Source of the DNA: Lumbricus terrestris
Taxonomy: Eukaryota; Annelida; Clitellata; Crassiclitellata; Lumbricidae
Direction: 5' to 3'
NCBI GenBank assembly: GCA_949752735.1
Contig: OX457036.1
Location: forward strand, 83,261,005 to 83,325,004
DNA: 64,000 nt
Shown here one piece after another: positions 23,701-38,700 of the stretch. The first letter of the stretch is position 1; each line of letters starts with the position of its first letter. The notes under the pieces are model-generated. The model was not told the DNA's origin, did not search any database, and worked only from the letters and a program-made list of their open reading frames with translations. The translations under genes and the position numbers were made by a program.

Positions 23701-26700
23701 ATTGTTACTTCTTCATTATTACCCAGACTTTACATAAGTGGAAGCATTTTCTGTCATGTCTTGCAAGACTTTTTCCAAAAGCCATTGAGTCTGTTGAGAT
23801 ATGGACCATTGGTATTGCAACACAACTGAAGTGATAAATTCCTTGCTATTTGTTAAATAGTTTTACGGTGTAATTTAAAAAAGAATCTTGTGTACTTTTG
23901 ATTGGATCATTTACCTTATGAATACCGATAGGCATGTACTTATTGTGGCATATCCATGTACTATGCATGTTCTTAAGTGTCATTGGCACTGATCCACTGA
24001 TAAAGGTTTAATGAAGGAGGGTTAGAGAAAGCTGAAGGATCATAAGAAACAATGGTGAAATTGGAATTTGAACCTGCCTAAAAAGTAGAGGACCAAAGAA
24101 GATGTCAGTTGCTTAAGTACCAGTTTGGCATTTTTTTAAGAACGGATGTGTGCCATGCGACTAGTTCCTGACTTTAATCTAGATCAGAATTTGCTAAGAG
24201 AAGCAATCAGAAGAAACTGTTCAGAGAAAGTGGTTGTGTCATAAAATGAGGGTATAATCGCCTTCTAAGAAATATAATTGTGGCAAGGATGCAAGGGAAA
24301 TAGTCAGGATGAAAGACGAAGAGAACGATGTTAATGGCGTGGATGATGAAAGAAGTTTTGTTAGCACTGATCTGCACCATGTGAATAGAACCGTTGTATT
24401 ATTGATCTGTGCGTCTGAATCGCCGTCGTGCGACTAATATAATTATATGGCGCCATTATTGTAATATGCGCACTTGTGCAGGGCATTAATCAATGGTCGA
24501 TTGTAAGCAAATCGTATTCCAGAATTGCGATTCATTGGAGATACAGAGAGAGTAGAGCTTGTAGTGATATGACTTTGCAATATCTCATTGCATTTTGCTG
24601 ACCATTGCAAGCTTGCACTGATCAATGATCATGGGCAGCACTGTTTAATTGACCAACAACGGTCGTCATATTTTATCTGATCACCCATCCTTTATGTGCC
24701 TGATTGCCTGGATGTTTGTATTTATGTATGTGCAAATTTACCCTTTGTTGTATGTACATTGGGATGCGTGTGTATTTTGTGTGTATTGCTTTTTTTGTCT
24801 CGTCAGTTTGTGTCGTCATTTTATATCAGTTTCAGCCATTGAATAGGCTTATGTTTGTCTGTCTGCTTACTTGTCTATTTATGTGTGCTTTCTGTCTCTG
24901 TAATCTGTATGTTTACTCGTTTTATTTGATTTAGTACTAAATGGTTAAGTTCTGTGGCTGTTTTGTGTGGATGTACAGCTAAGCAATGGATTTAAAATTT
25001 GTTACTAACTGTTGTAGCTCTATTTTGACATTTGTTGTCTGTCTATATAGTTGCCTTTGTTACTACATGTAGCTATGTTGGCATTTGTTGTCTTTCTATA
25101 TAGTTGCCTTTGTTACTAGCTGTAGCTGTGTTGGCATTTGTTGTCTGTCTGTATAGTTGCCTTTGTTGCTCACTATGTTGGCATAGTTGGCATTTGTTGT
25201 CTTCTGTATGGTTGTCTCCCTGTGTTTATTGTGTGACAGGATCCTGGTGCAAGTTACGATGTCAATGGTCACGATTCCGATCCACAGCCGAGATATGACT
25301 TTACGAACGAGAACAGGTTGAGTGCAACATTTATTCAGAACAGAGGAGATTTTGGTCCGTCTGGTCATGTGGCTACTGACAGGCAACGTCTGTCAGTCAG
25401 CATTAGTCTTCGTCTCTGTCTCCTGCGTTACGTCTTATGTCACCCTCTATGACCTTCTGTCACCATGAGTGAATTTTTGTGACAAGCGTGACACAGAACA
25501 GCGCTCCTCCTGCTGCAGCCAGTTCATGTCCTATGAGATCCGGTGACCTTGATCCTGAACTGGCAGAGTTTGCTGGGGTATGTCAGGAACCTTGTGATTA
25601 GTGGCCATAGACTCCAGTTCTACAGCACTAAGCAGATTGTGCAGGGTCAGGATGTTAAATTGAAGCCACCTGTAAAAACCAGTGATGCTGCATTGTTTCG
25701 CCCAGTGTCTGGTACCCAAGGAGTTTTTAGGAGATGTGTGACTTTGTTGTGTTGTGTAATGTGTAATAGTGTAATGTGTAATATGCATTGAACATACAGC
25801 CTTCTAAGGAGAATTGGGATGTGACGCTGAATTTTGATGGATTCTTTATTTCATTCATTCATTTATTCATTAAATGCATTTGTATAGTGCCTCTTCAAGG
25901 GGGCACTCAGTGGCGCTGCCAAGCTAATTGCTGCTAAATAAAACTGTCTTAGATGAGAGAGGAAATCCTGTGAAGGATTTGTAGAAAGGAAGCGAAGTGT
26001 TAGAGGAAGGTCATTCCAGATTGACGGTTCTACCACCGAGAAAGCATGGCTCTGCATAATGGAAGTACGAGTAAAATGGACTGAGAGCAGATTTTGTTCA
26101 GTCGAACGAATGGAGTGGAAATGGCAAGCACTAAGAGTAGGACTAGTTACAAAGCTCACAAAGGCAGACAGGAGCAAGGCCTAGTAGGCATCACCAGACT
26201 AGAGTAGAGATCCTATATTAGATTCGCTGCTTGAGAGGGAGCCAGTGGAGAACATCACATGCATATAGCTGTCTGCTTTAATGTTGCTAATGGTTGCACT
26301 TACCGTAATTACCTTGTCAAAAGCTGGTGTCAGTAACGTGGCTTCCTAAAGAAGAATGTATGTTTAATGTTTGTGGTAAAGTGGTTGCTGATTTAGCGTA
26401 GGTAAATCTCCCTGCCATTCCCCATTCTGGTTTGAATTCAACCCTAAAATTGCATGGCCTTTCATATAGATTTTCTTTCAGTTGCAAGTTGCATGTGATT
26501 CAATGAGCCGCATATAAGCACTTCGAAAATCGATACCATTTATGTCTTTCATTATTGACACTCTTTAAGGTGATGCTTACATTATCAATATCTCGAAGGG
26601 CAACTTTGGTAACATCTGTGAGCTCTCCTTGCTGCATATGCAATGAACCATTTATACATGTACTTGAAATGATGTAGTGTTCCAGCTGCAGTAGTGTTTT

Positions 26701-29700
26701 GCTTCATTAAACATCTTATTCACCAATTTGTCATGGGAAATTGCACAAAAGGCTTGAGATGTGTTGGTAATGACCCATTGTACATCCTACAAACATTCAG
26801 GGAACAAAATCACATAAGAACATTGAGCCATGTTGGGTGTTGATATGAATCATAGAAGACATTTTTTTTTATTTGAACCTGTACAGAATGCTTGAGCCAT
26901 GGTGTTGTGGTGTCAGCACATCCTACCATCTTTTAAAATTAAAATCGCATAAAAGTATTAAGATGCAGTGTTATTTCACTGTGCTACCTACGTAGTACGA
27001 ATAGTTCAGTTGTTAAAACTGCATAAATGGTTCAGACTATGTTGGTGTTGCTTTGCAGCGTGTCACACCATCCATTCTGTCATTAAAATTGCATAAAGTG
27101 GCCTCAACTGTATTGGCGTTCTGTCAATGTCCGTCCTAGCGACCGGGCTGTTCTTTACGTTGTAAAGGTCTTCAGCTGTGGTCAGATTTATCTTTTCGTT
27201 GCACCTGATTATGGCACCACATGAATTCTAATGGAAACATATACAGACATATATATGTTGGGCTTACTGGTGTAAATCTTGTTCTTTTACATCATATGGA
27301 AATATTCTGTAAGCTTATTGGTTTTGTTTTACTGGCCAGATTTTTAAGTGCATTGTTGTAGAACTAGATTTGTCTTTTGTTTTATTCTTTGTAGTTTGTA
27401 TTTTCTGGATCCGTTGTTGATCAGTTGTTCTGTGTAACTATTTTCAGACATGGAACACGCTGTGCTGGAGAAGTGGCGGCTCAGGCAAACAATGAAATTT
27501 GCACTGTTGGTATTGCATATGATGCAGGCATTGGTGGTAAGTGTAGGCCTATGGGCTCTTGAACCATCAGAACTGGTATACTTAGTGTTGTTATATTATT
27601 ATTGTTGGTTTCACTGTGGCCATAGGTTATGCATCTGTGTTTCGCAGCCACATCTGAGCTTTCTGTTAATTGCAAAAGTCTGTTTTTTGATTGATGTGGC
27701 CCTTGAGGAAACGCTATTTGTTGTAATATACTCAGCCTTGGCTGAAGCGTTGCACCACGCGGAATTGCACCTCTGAGGACCTGACTTGTTCAGATGGTGT
27801 AACAACTATTGTATTTAACTGCTGGGACTAGTACTTACTTATTTCTGCTGTTGTGATGTTATTTTTGTTATTTTTGTTAAAATTAAATTTTATTATTAAT
27901 CCCAGAGGCAAATCAGTTTTATGAGTTAATTCATTAGTAATTTCAAATTACTTGTGCTAAGCCATTTTGGCTTAAGGACTTCTTCAACAGAGGCTGTATC
28001 AAGTTAAGCATCATTTATTGTCATCAGTATTGTAAAAATGTATAATATGTAATAGTCGTGAAGAAGTGCATTTGTCTGATGTGAGTTTGGTCAGCTGCCA
28101 AGTTGGTAGAGCAGTTTGCTATCCAAATGTTTAAAGCCTTTCAAAAGTTGTGAGCTTTGAGACATTTCTTATAAACATGTTGTCTTTGATGACGGCATGC
28201 GGTGAGGGAAGGAAGAGACGCGGAAGACCAAGGAAGAGATGGTTGGATGAGGTACAGGAAAAGTCTGGCTTGAGCCTGGAGGAGCTAAGAGAGGCGACAA
28301 GAGAGAGGAGACACTGGAGAGCATACATCAAGACTGTCACTAGAGCTCCAAGAGCTGACGGCACCAGGTGACTTTGAAAGAAAGATTGCTAGGTAGTTTA
28401 ATTCTTTGTGGCGTTAATGCATGTGTTTTCCACATCATTACTTAGTCAAAGAATCTGTATGTAAAGATTACCAATTATGAGGGAGGGCTACAAGGTGTGA
28501 TTGGAAGCTGAAGGTAGGCCAGGAGTACTTTCTCTTGAAGAGTCGCTACATAATTACGTGATTACGATTCAGAATTGGATACCTCTGTTGTAACAACTTG
28601 CATGTTGCAATATGTTTTGTCAGGTGTGAGGATGCTGGATGGTGATGTGACGGATGCGGTCGAGGCTCAATCCATCAGCCTGAATCCACAGCACATCGAC
28701 ATCTACAGCGCGTCGTGGGGTCCGGATGACGATGGTCGGACAGTTGATGGACCTGGACCTTTGGCACGGAAGGCTTTCTTTGATGGAATCATGCAGGTCT
28801 GCTGTCTTCAACCGACTTCATTTATATAGCACAATCATATTCAGATTGATGTGTTGAAATCACCTATTATATATGCAACATCAGAGAACTCTTATTTCCT
28901 GCCTAAGAAGAGTTACGATCAGCCGTGTATTTTATGTGTTGCTTTTTAGAGCGTGTTGGATGATATATCTATGCGTTTGTAATTGGGTTGTATGAAATAT
29001 GCATTATGACTTGAATTATGGCATCACATTCCTTCTGTTAATTACATTCTTCCTAATTGAAGCAGATTGTTTATTAGATTCACTGAATCTGTTTATGACT
29101 TAGTCGCTCTTTGTAATGCAAACATCCTGTTGTTAGATATTCATGCCATAATGTAATGTAATGTAATGTAAATCTTCGAGAATTTCTCAGCGCCCACAAA
29201 AGCCACGTCAGGGAGACCAGCTTATTCACCGGCGCTATATCAAATCAAGTCCGCAATAGCCAGAGCTGCCGTTTTCGTTCCGGTGCCAGGTCAAAATTCG
29301 GGGAGGTCAAGCCGAGGAGCCATACCATATTGTTGACTTTGAGTGATTCAGTCATTACGATATATGGCCATGACATGATACTGTTCAAAGAATTCATGAC
29401 TGTAATTCAGTATGGTTATATAAAGCTTACTCAATTCTCACTCATCGCACTTCCTCCTAAGGCATCTCAGGGCTATTTGCATACATATATCTGTTTTATC
29501 TTCAACCTTTGCCTCAATAGTTGATGCATTTGTTTGTTCATTGATAGACTACTGTAATTTCTTCCTTGTTGGCCTTCCTAGGGTTTGTCTATCTCCTCTA
29601 CAGTCTGTGCTTAATGCTGCTGCTAGACTGATAGCCCATCTTTCTTGATTCTCTCACATATCTACATTCATGACTGTACTACTTCACTGGCTTCCTCTCT

Positions 29701-32700
29701 CTCTGCCCGTAAACAATTCAAAGTTCTTGTTAAAATTGGTTCTTTGGTTTCAATTGGGTCTTCCTCTGAAGTATCTTTGTGATCTCATGCTTCTTCCCCT
29801 CTATGCCACTTTGCTGCTCCTCTCAAATCCTCTGATCGACTTTACCTCTTTGTTCCTCATGCCGGGACTGTGTCAGAGTCAATCACAGTGGGAGCGCTTC
29901 TGAAAGGTTTTTACTGAGAGAGGCGCTTTATATTTGGTCTTATAAAAGCATGCTTAATAACACTATGTAACACGATTTTTGTTCCTGGGCAATGAGTGTA
30001 ATTTCCTGATTCTTTGTGCCTCAAAAGTATAGGAAATGGTTGTTATTCTGTTTAAACTTTGCTTTTGTGGACTGGAGAATGATATTTAAAAGAAAAAGCC
30101 TATTTCCACAACAAACGAGCGAATTTGTTTGTTTATGTTCACGTAAAGGCAGAATAAAACTATATAGGTCACAAGAAACCACAAAATGACTCTAAAGCAA
30201 CATGTATCAATACTGGAATGATAACAAAATTGACCACTCGAAATTTATAAATGCTTACTTTTTCGAGATTTACAGTTATTGGTTATAGGGCCTACTGTAA
30301 ATCACTTTCTCGAATCAGCCTCCAGATGTAGTCTCCCATCATGTTCTCATTGTACTGTCCTTGGTAGCGACGTTCAAAGTCTAGTATATCCTGGTGGAAG
30401 CGCTCGCCTTGCTCCACCGAGTATGCTCCCATGCTCTCCTTGAAGTTATCAAGGTGAGCATCAAGGGTATGAACTTTCAGGGAAATCCTGCATCCCATTT
30501 ACTGTAGTTCTTCACTAGAGTCTCAACCAGCTCTACAAAGTTTTCGGCCTTGTTATTACCAAGGAAGCCTCTAACCAACGCCACAAAGCTATTCCAAGCC
30601 GCTTTCTCACTCCTAGAAAGCATCTTGGAGAAATCCGTACACTCCATGATTCTCTTTATCTATTGTCCGACGAATACACCAGCTTTGACCTTTGCCTCAG
30701 ACAGCTTAGGAAAGATACCTTGAAGGTATTTGAAAGCTACCGATTCCTTATCCAGAGCCGTGACAAATTGTTTCATTAGGCCAATTTAATATGCAGTGGT
30801 GGCATCGTTACTTTCAAGGATCCATCAGTGGCTCCCACTTGACATTTTGGCTACTCACATTGAACTCGGTCCGCTGGGGCCAGTCCCGCTTGTGGTAGTG
30901 CGCCTTTTGTCTCTGCTGTCCCAAAGGCAAAGATAGCAAGGAAACTTTGTCCGAATCCTTGCAGACCCATCAGGAATGATACCATTTTGAAGTCTCCTAT
31001 GACATCCCAGCCGACAGCCGTACTCATCGAACTTCAAGGCGGCTAAAAAGGTTCTCGCGCTGTTGTAATCCTTTTTGAAGTGAGCCAGAGGAAGAGATGG
31101 ACACTTATTCCCATTATGGAGTAGCACGGCTTTGAGGCTCCCAGATGAACTGTCAATGAAGAGAAGCCACTCGTTCGGGTTGCAGTTGATTCCAATTTCC
31201 TGAAAAGACCGGTCACGTTGTGACAGAAGCAGAGTCCATCTTGACAGGTAAAAAAGCTTGAAAATGCTTGATGACGCTTCCTCTGATCAGCGATTTGAAC
31301 ACTGTCATCCAACAGGTTCCACTGATTGAGTCTAGACGTCAAAAGTTCTGCATTGGACTTGGTGAGACGAGTACCTCTCATCAAGTCGTTGAGGTCTTAT
31401 GGTTTGGATAGTACGGATTTTTGTCATGTTCTAGAAAATTATAGTATGGATCTAAAACGTCTTCATCGCTCTCTGACTCTGATATACTTTGTTCTTCTGA
31501 AGGCGACTGATTTCTATCCTGAACAGTGGGTACCAGAAGCTCAGGACTGTGTGGCACTGGGAGCCATGGATGAAGGAAGGTCGGGGGATGTATGATAGGA
31601 GCTGCATTCTTTTCGTTTGGAAGGATCCACCATGCAGAAGTAGCAATTGCTTGAGTGGTCAGTGGGTTCTCGCCAGATTCTTGGTATTGCAAACTTCATG
31701 GCTCTATTTTCCCCTCTGTACCATCCGTCGTAAGAAAGTACAAACATAGCAGAATGCGTCAGCCGGATACTTACAGCCTCTTGATGCCATATTAGTTGTG
31801 TCTACAGGCTATGCACCTAGTCAGACGCACAACTAAACTGAAGTGCATGGTGGGCTCAAGGCATCTTTATTGATGGATGGATCCGATTTGACCAGGGTCT
31901 ATGACAACAGAGGCCGTTACCCTAGACAAAAATTTGCTCGGCATATAACGTTAGCACTTAAGAACATGGTACTGAACTATTTGTTTTTCTTTATTTATAC
32001 TACTAACTAGCTATATTTTATAGGTGTGGAAGGTTCTCGCACATTCTAGAATATCCCTGGAAGTTCACAAAAGCTGTATAGCTACTCCGAGTTAACACAT
32101 GAATTTCAATGTACCGAAGAAGCAGTTACATTTCAGAATAATCAATCTCCTGGCCTCAAAAGCAAAGTCTATGGGGTATAATGGCCATTTTCTATACTTT
32201 TGAGGCAGAAGCAATTAGGAAATAACATTTAATACCCAGGAACAGACAAAAAGTAAAATTTTGTTACGTAGTGTAATGGTTATCCGTTGAACTTTCGACT
32301 TAAAAATTGTATTTTGCGATAGTGGGAGTCCATTGTGTGACACAGTGACTGCATTGTGTGAAATGGTGTCCGATTAGTTTAGTCACTTGCCTTGTTATGC
32401 AGTGTGTGAGTTCAAACCTCCGTTGCCAGTTACTACATAAGAACTCTAAGCAAGTCCTTCATGTGTGGTTGTGCAGCACCAGAGGTTGATACATTGCCAT
32501 TAGATTGTAGTGCTAATTGTTAAAATAGCATTAATGAGATTTGATAACATGGTATATATGAGTGCTATGCAGTACGTATTCATGCTGCATAATTAGTGTA
32601 ATAACGCATATATGTGTGACTGAATGTTTGTTTGGATGACAGGGCCGAAGAGGTCTCGGCTCCATTTTTGTCTGGGCATCTGGCAACGGAGGCCACAATG

Positions 32701-35700
32701 GTGACAGCTGTGCCTGCGACGGTTACACGAACAGCATCTACACGCTGTCCATCAGCAGTTCATCAGAGAACGGACTGGTTCCCTGGTATTCGGAGGCATG
32801 TGCATCGACAGTTGCAACGACCTACAGCAGCGGTGCGCAGGGAGAAAGGCAGATTGTGAGTGACTTTGATGACAGAATTAGATAATGAAGAACGTCGATG
32901 ATTTGTTTTAGTTTTGAATGATCTTGTTTGGTTTTCATTTATTTATTCATCCCTCAATTACAGGTGCATGCACTGCCATGCAGCCCAGTGCAGAAAAAGA
33001 GAATGTCTGATATTGCTGATGAAAGATCATGATGCATGTAGTGTTCCATCTGTCCTACAGATCCAGATGGAGGTCATTCCAAGTGGAGGTCCCAACCGTT
33101 GTTAGAAAAACAAGTTTTAACTGTAAGCCAGCGATTTGTAACAAGACTTTTAGATAGTGCAGCTCTCTGTTTTATCACTTTCCCTTGAAGTGAAAATCTC
33201 AATGTCTTGAACCTGTAAGTTGGTACTTTAATGAAATTGTAATTGAATGCTCAGTTCTGTTTGGTGGTCCCTTATGATTTGCTCCAGTGCATTTTAGGAA
33301 TTTGTATGTTTCATTTTTTGTGTGATTACAAATTAAATTTTTTTGCAGAACTCACAAAATTAAAATGACACTAATATTTGACCTTTTTTAACATTCATGC
33401 GAGGTTTTTATGAGATCTGCATGAAACTATGATTTTGATTCTATCTTTCTGTGATTGCTATTTTTGTCTTTGTAGTTGACAACAGATTTGCGTAAACAGT
33501 GCACTGAATCGCACACTGGTACGTCGGCAAGTGCTCCTCTCGCAGCTGGCATTATTGCTCTGATGCTTGAAGCCAAGTGAGTTGCAGAACTTTTTTGCGA
33601 AAGTGAGTGTAGGGAAGGTTATGCTTTCCAACTGGAATTTCCTTGCAGGTTAAAGAAGATTGTAGAACGTCTTTCTGATTGGTAATTAATATAATCACTG
33701 CCACTGCAAAAACCCAGGGGTGTTGTGTGCGATATTGTCAAAAACAGTATCCAGTCTGCTTATTTTACTTCAGCCAATTCAGTTTAGTGCTTGGGCTTTG
33801 GTGACATGCTACCAAGTACAATCCAGAAACATATGAAATCAAAAGAAGACATTCGATGTTTTACCAGAACTGGGGCTCGCATATAGTAGAAGTAAGAGCA
33901 TAACAAAATTATGAATTGAAATCAGTCTCACTGAACTGATTGATAACTTATCATATTTTGACTGCCAGATGCATTGTGTACGTTTCGTTATTTCTTTTCA
34001 GTCCAGATCTGACGTGGCGCGACGTACAGCACATCGTGGTTGAAACGTCTCGAGTAGCAAATCTTGTTGCGGATGATTGGGTTACGAATGGAGTGGGCAA
34101 AAAAGGTGAATAGCATTGCTCTTTAATTTAATTTAATTACGTTCTGTTCCCAACTCCCTTACATACATGCACACATATGTACGGAAATGTATATACATGG
34201 AAATGTGATGATCTTTTGTGTGAGAGGTTCATTAGCTTCCATCATGTGTAGATCAACTCTGCCCCTCGACTCTAGACACCCATTTTTTTTACAAACCAAT
34301 CTTTGATGATTTATCAGGGTTCAGATGTGACGTATTGACTTCAAAGAAATCTTCCACATATTGCTATCTAAGTAGACACTTTGTCTTGCATGTTTAGTAC
34401 ATAGTACGTGGAGACATCATGCAATGGCATGTTTAACAAATTCCTGCGTGGACAACTACTAACTTGACTCGACTGCGAAAAATGTTCTAACGTTAAGTGA
34501 ATTATTTGTATTTCACTGTAGAGTGAATTTTTCTTCCCATAACTCATCTCCCTGTCTTTTGGACATGTCTCTTCAATTGTAGTCAGCCATCACTATGGCT
34601 TTGGGTTGATGGATGCAACTAAAATGGTGGAGTTGGCCCAGCGTTGGAGCACGGTTCCTGAGCAACATCGCTGTGAAGCTACACCACCAGCCGTCAACAA
34701 GCAAGTAGTGTCTAGGAATTGCATTTGTTATGCGCTGCTACGATTATCTAATTTATTATTCGCAATGATGCAAATAATTTGTTCAAGTAGTTTATGTATT
34801 GTGCTGGTTATGAACCCAAAGCAAGTAGCAAACAATGAAGAAATGTGTATTGCTAAACCGTGAGAGTTTCATTTACACTCTCTTGAAGATGCTAATGCAT
34901 GCGTAAAAGAGGTTACCTGTTCGTTTGTCACATTTTTTCAGTGTCCCCAGAATAGCATTTTGTGCAGTTACAGAAACATTAGGATGTGATCAGTAACCCA
35001 CAGATTAGTATTACATGATATATAGTGTCCTTGTTTAGTATCATGAGTTCATTCATTCTGAAGTTTTTTAAGCACCTCTTCAAGATATCTAGTCTGTGCT
35101 AGCCTATGATATGATGTTAATTGTCATTGCAACGAATAATTACATCAGTTATCAAAACAAGTGGCTGTGTGTTTGCAGAGAGATTGGTGCAATGTCCAGT
35201 GCGGAGTTTACGTTGAGTACCGATGGTTGCAGAGGTCAGATGGATGAGGTCAACTACCTGGAGCATGTCCAGGCCATCGTAGCTCTCCAGGCCCAGCGTC
35301 GTGGTGAGGTGGAGCTCTACCTGACGTCGCCTCTGGGCACGAAATCGAGGCTTCTTGGTCGACGTATGTCGGACACGTCGGGTGAGGGACTGAACAAATG
35401 GGTGTTCATGACGACCCACTGCTGGGGTGAGGCACCGGATGGTTTGTGGAAACTGGAGGTGAAGAATTCCGGAACAACGAGTAAGTGGATCTGGTGGACT
35501 ACTTTATTTCGGTTATATACATATTATATATAGTTGTTTAAAACGGTTTTTTCATTTTTTATTCTCAAACATTGGTTTTTTCGTTTTTTTATTTTTCGCA
35601 TCATTTTATTTTGTTTTTTATTTAAATTTAAAAAAAATTCATTTACTGTCTGTTATTAGTTTCCTTAATTTAATTTTTTCCTAATATTCCGTACGTTTCA

Positions 35701-38700
35701 GCCTTTACTCTCAAGGATTCAGCTAAGTGATGTCATTTCTTAATAGTTTAACGTCATCAGTTAAGAGTTACATGTAGTAGGCCTAGGACCCTATAAGAAA
35801 TTAAATTTGTAAGAGTTATTTTGATATGGACTTCTTAGGCTAGATTTAAGTAATTATTTTAAGTAGCCTACAATATATAATTTAATTAGTACACAATACA
35901 CATTCATAGCGTTTACATATGATTATATTTTAATTTGGTTAAATGTCAATCAGCATGAATTTATGCAGACTTATGTTCACAATTTAAATTTGAAAAGATT
36001 TCAATATTCCTTTAGTTTTTCTCAAGTTCTTATTAAACCAGTTAAATGAGAAAAATAACTACTGTAGATTAATGTAACTCATAATAAATTTTGATCTACT
36101 AATAAAATTGTGTAATTTGCCTATTAAGATAAAAAAAATTGCATAAACAAGGTTTTTAAGTTTAACATGCAGTTTAGGATGTAGCAAAGTCAAATTATTT
36201 TTCGTTTCCGTTTCCATCGTTTTTTGCATCTATGGTCATATATATAAATATACAGAGATGTGTGGGATTCTGAAATTCTATGTAAAAGGAATTGTCTTCA
36301 CGTTAGCACTTTATAGATGTTCTTGAACCAATAATAATACTTTGTGCATCTGTGGTGCAGTACTATATAGAATACAACAAAAGACTTTGTCAATTTCTTT
36401 GCACAAATTTGGGTGATTCGAATGTGGATTATTTTGGTGCAGTCTTCATGTTTTTTGATTGGTGGATCACATCTGCTGCATTGCAGCATCAATGACCTTG
36501 TATTGTATTCTGTGTGGCTGGTGTGAATATGCAAGTTGCTGCGATATGTTGTGTTTAGGCCCCACCCCACACATGCATTGACCTTGTATACTGTGTGGCT
36601 GGTGTGAATATGCAAGTTGCGTGTTTAGACTCCACCCCACACATGCATAGCCCAACTGATGGAGAGGGTCTGTGTAGTGTTGGTTGTTTAGTAGATTGAG
36701 AAGGAAGGACGATGGCCAAGGAAGTGTGCAGCAACAGACAATAGCGCAAGAACACAACAATGTCTTTGTTATAATTATGCACTTGTGCAGGTGATCCATA
36801 CCTACAAATCTCTCAGCACAACGCACCTTCCTACCTTCAGTCACTACTAACTCCTTACATTCATCCTCATTGCTTGCGTTCATCGGGCACAAGTCTTTTA
36901 TCCGAACCTCGATGCAAAACAGTTATGGGCTTGCGTGCATTCCATGCCTCTGCGCCTAGGGAATGAAATCGGCTTCCGCTCTCTCTTCGAAGCTCAATTT
37001 CACTTCCTTTCTTCAAAAAGCGGCTAAAAACTTACTACTTCTCCTTGGCTTTCAAGCATTTGGATATTTAATTGCATCTTCATCTGGTGGCTGACTATCC
37101 GCGCCTCAGATTCACATTTCGGTGTGACATTGCGCGCGTTACAAATTTATTTAATAATAATAATAATAATGTGTTGTAGGCAATCTGGTGAGTTGGTCAC
37201 TCGTCTTGCTGGGAACGGTGACATCTCCGAGTGGATATACGAGCACGCCGCTTCCAACTAACCGGTCAACACGTGCCACCACCTTGAGTCCCACTGTAAA
37301 CAGTAAGTGTATACGGATTGAAAGACGCCTTAAAAAAACAGTGCAAAACAAACGCATAGTGACAAAAGCATGCAAACAAATGCATGTGACAAAAAAACCA
37401 CCTCGACAAAAGCGCATTCGACAAAAGCGCACAACTTTAGGCATCCGGATTTAGATATCCGGAGGCATCTAAGTCTCGGTTCATTCGTCTTAATAGACGT
37501 CTGCAGGTGTTGGTTCCAACATATCCTTTGGGTGATTATTTGCATGGAGTTTGCCAACGTATGGCTGATATTGCTTTATGAATTTGTACGACAATTTCTA
37601 GTTTGAATATGTTCTAGTATGGTTTTAAGTTTTTACAATTCTAGTTTCTTTCTAGTTTAATACATTTCATCGGCGCACTTTTGTCATGCATGCTTTTGTG
37701 ACTGCACGCTTTTGTCGCATCGCCAGATTGAAATATTGAGCTGGAAACAAGTTCGCGACTTTGCATTGTCTTTTGGCACAATGGTTATTGATGCCATGCC
37801 ATCTGTAGTACAGTAGCTTATCAGTTGCACAGTTTCAATGCTTCTCGGGACACCTTTCACTTTTGTCTTTTGTTGTTGACCATCTATCATCTGTTGTCCA
37901 ATGTTCGCACCTAACCCTCATGAAAAGTAATTTTCGGTTGCCGTTTTGTTGTGCACCATTATGTGAGAGTAAGCTGAGCAAATGTTTGTATCTAGTAGTG
38001 AGTAGATTGATGTTCAATGGTTGAAGGAGGGGATGCTATGAAGGGATGATGCTGAGAAAGTCATTGTTTAGTGTTAGATATATCGTTTCCGGCTTGCTTG
38101 GTGTACCAACACGTTTTGCTTGTTAAGTTGCACAATTTGATTTTTGAGCACAGCTGAGGAGTTTCTGTTGAAGTGGCGCTATATAAATTTACTTTTACAA
38201 TTGCGACTTTCGTTGATTAAATCATTGAATGGTGTGCACACCTGTAGTACTTAAATGAGTTCACACTGTACAGTGTACATCACAAAATGGATGCCTAATG
38301 TGAATACCTGTACAGTATGAAAGTCATTAAAAGAAAAAGGTTCAGTAAACAAAGTTCTTGTTAATTACCCATTATATGCCGTGTTAATAAGAGACTTGGT
38401 GCTGATATTTGGGAGATTTGGAATAGCCATTTCTTCGCATTAAAAAAATCATTTATGTGCTATCTAGGAAAAGCAAAGAATACAGGTATGCACTAATTAA
38501 GGTGATTGCGTTGCAACGCTGGTGCATTGTTGTTCCAGAATTCAGTTCATGTTCACTTATTATATACCTCATTTTTATGTTTGTTTTTGTTGATCAATTG
38601 CGCTCATGTTTTATGAATGTTAAATTTGTTGAACGGACTTGGTAATATAATTAATTAGCTATGTCATTATTTTAAGGTGTTGTAGTGATATCATTGACAT

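Noticed and set aside
34701..34712. GT donor CAA|GTAGTG for furin exon 11
   Set aside because: It leaves phase 0, while exon 12 needs two bases from exon 11 to keep the P domain in frame.
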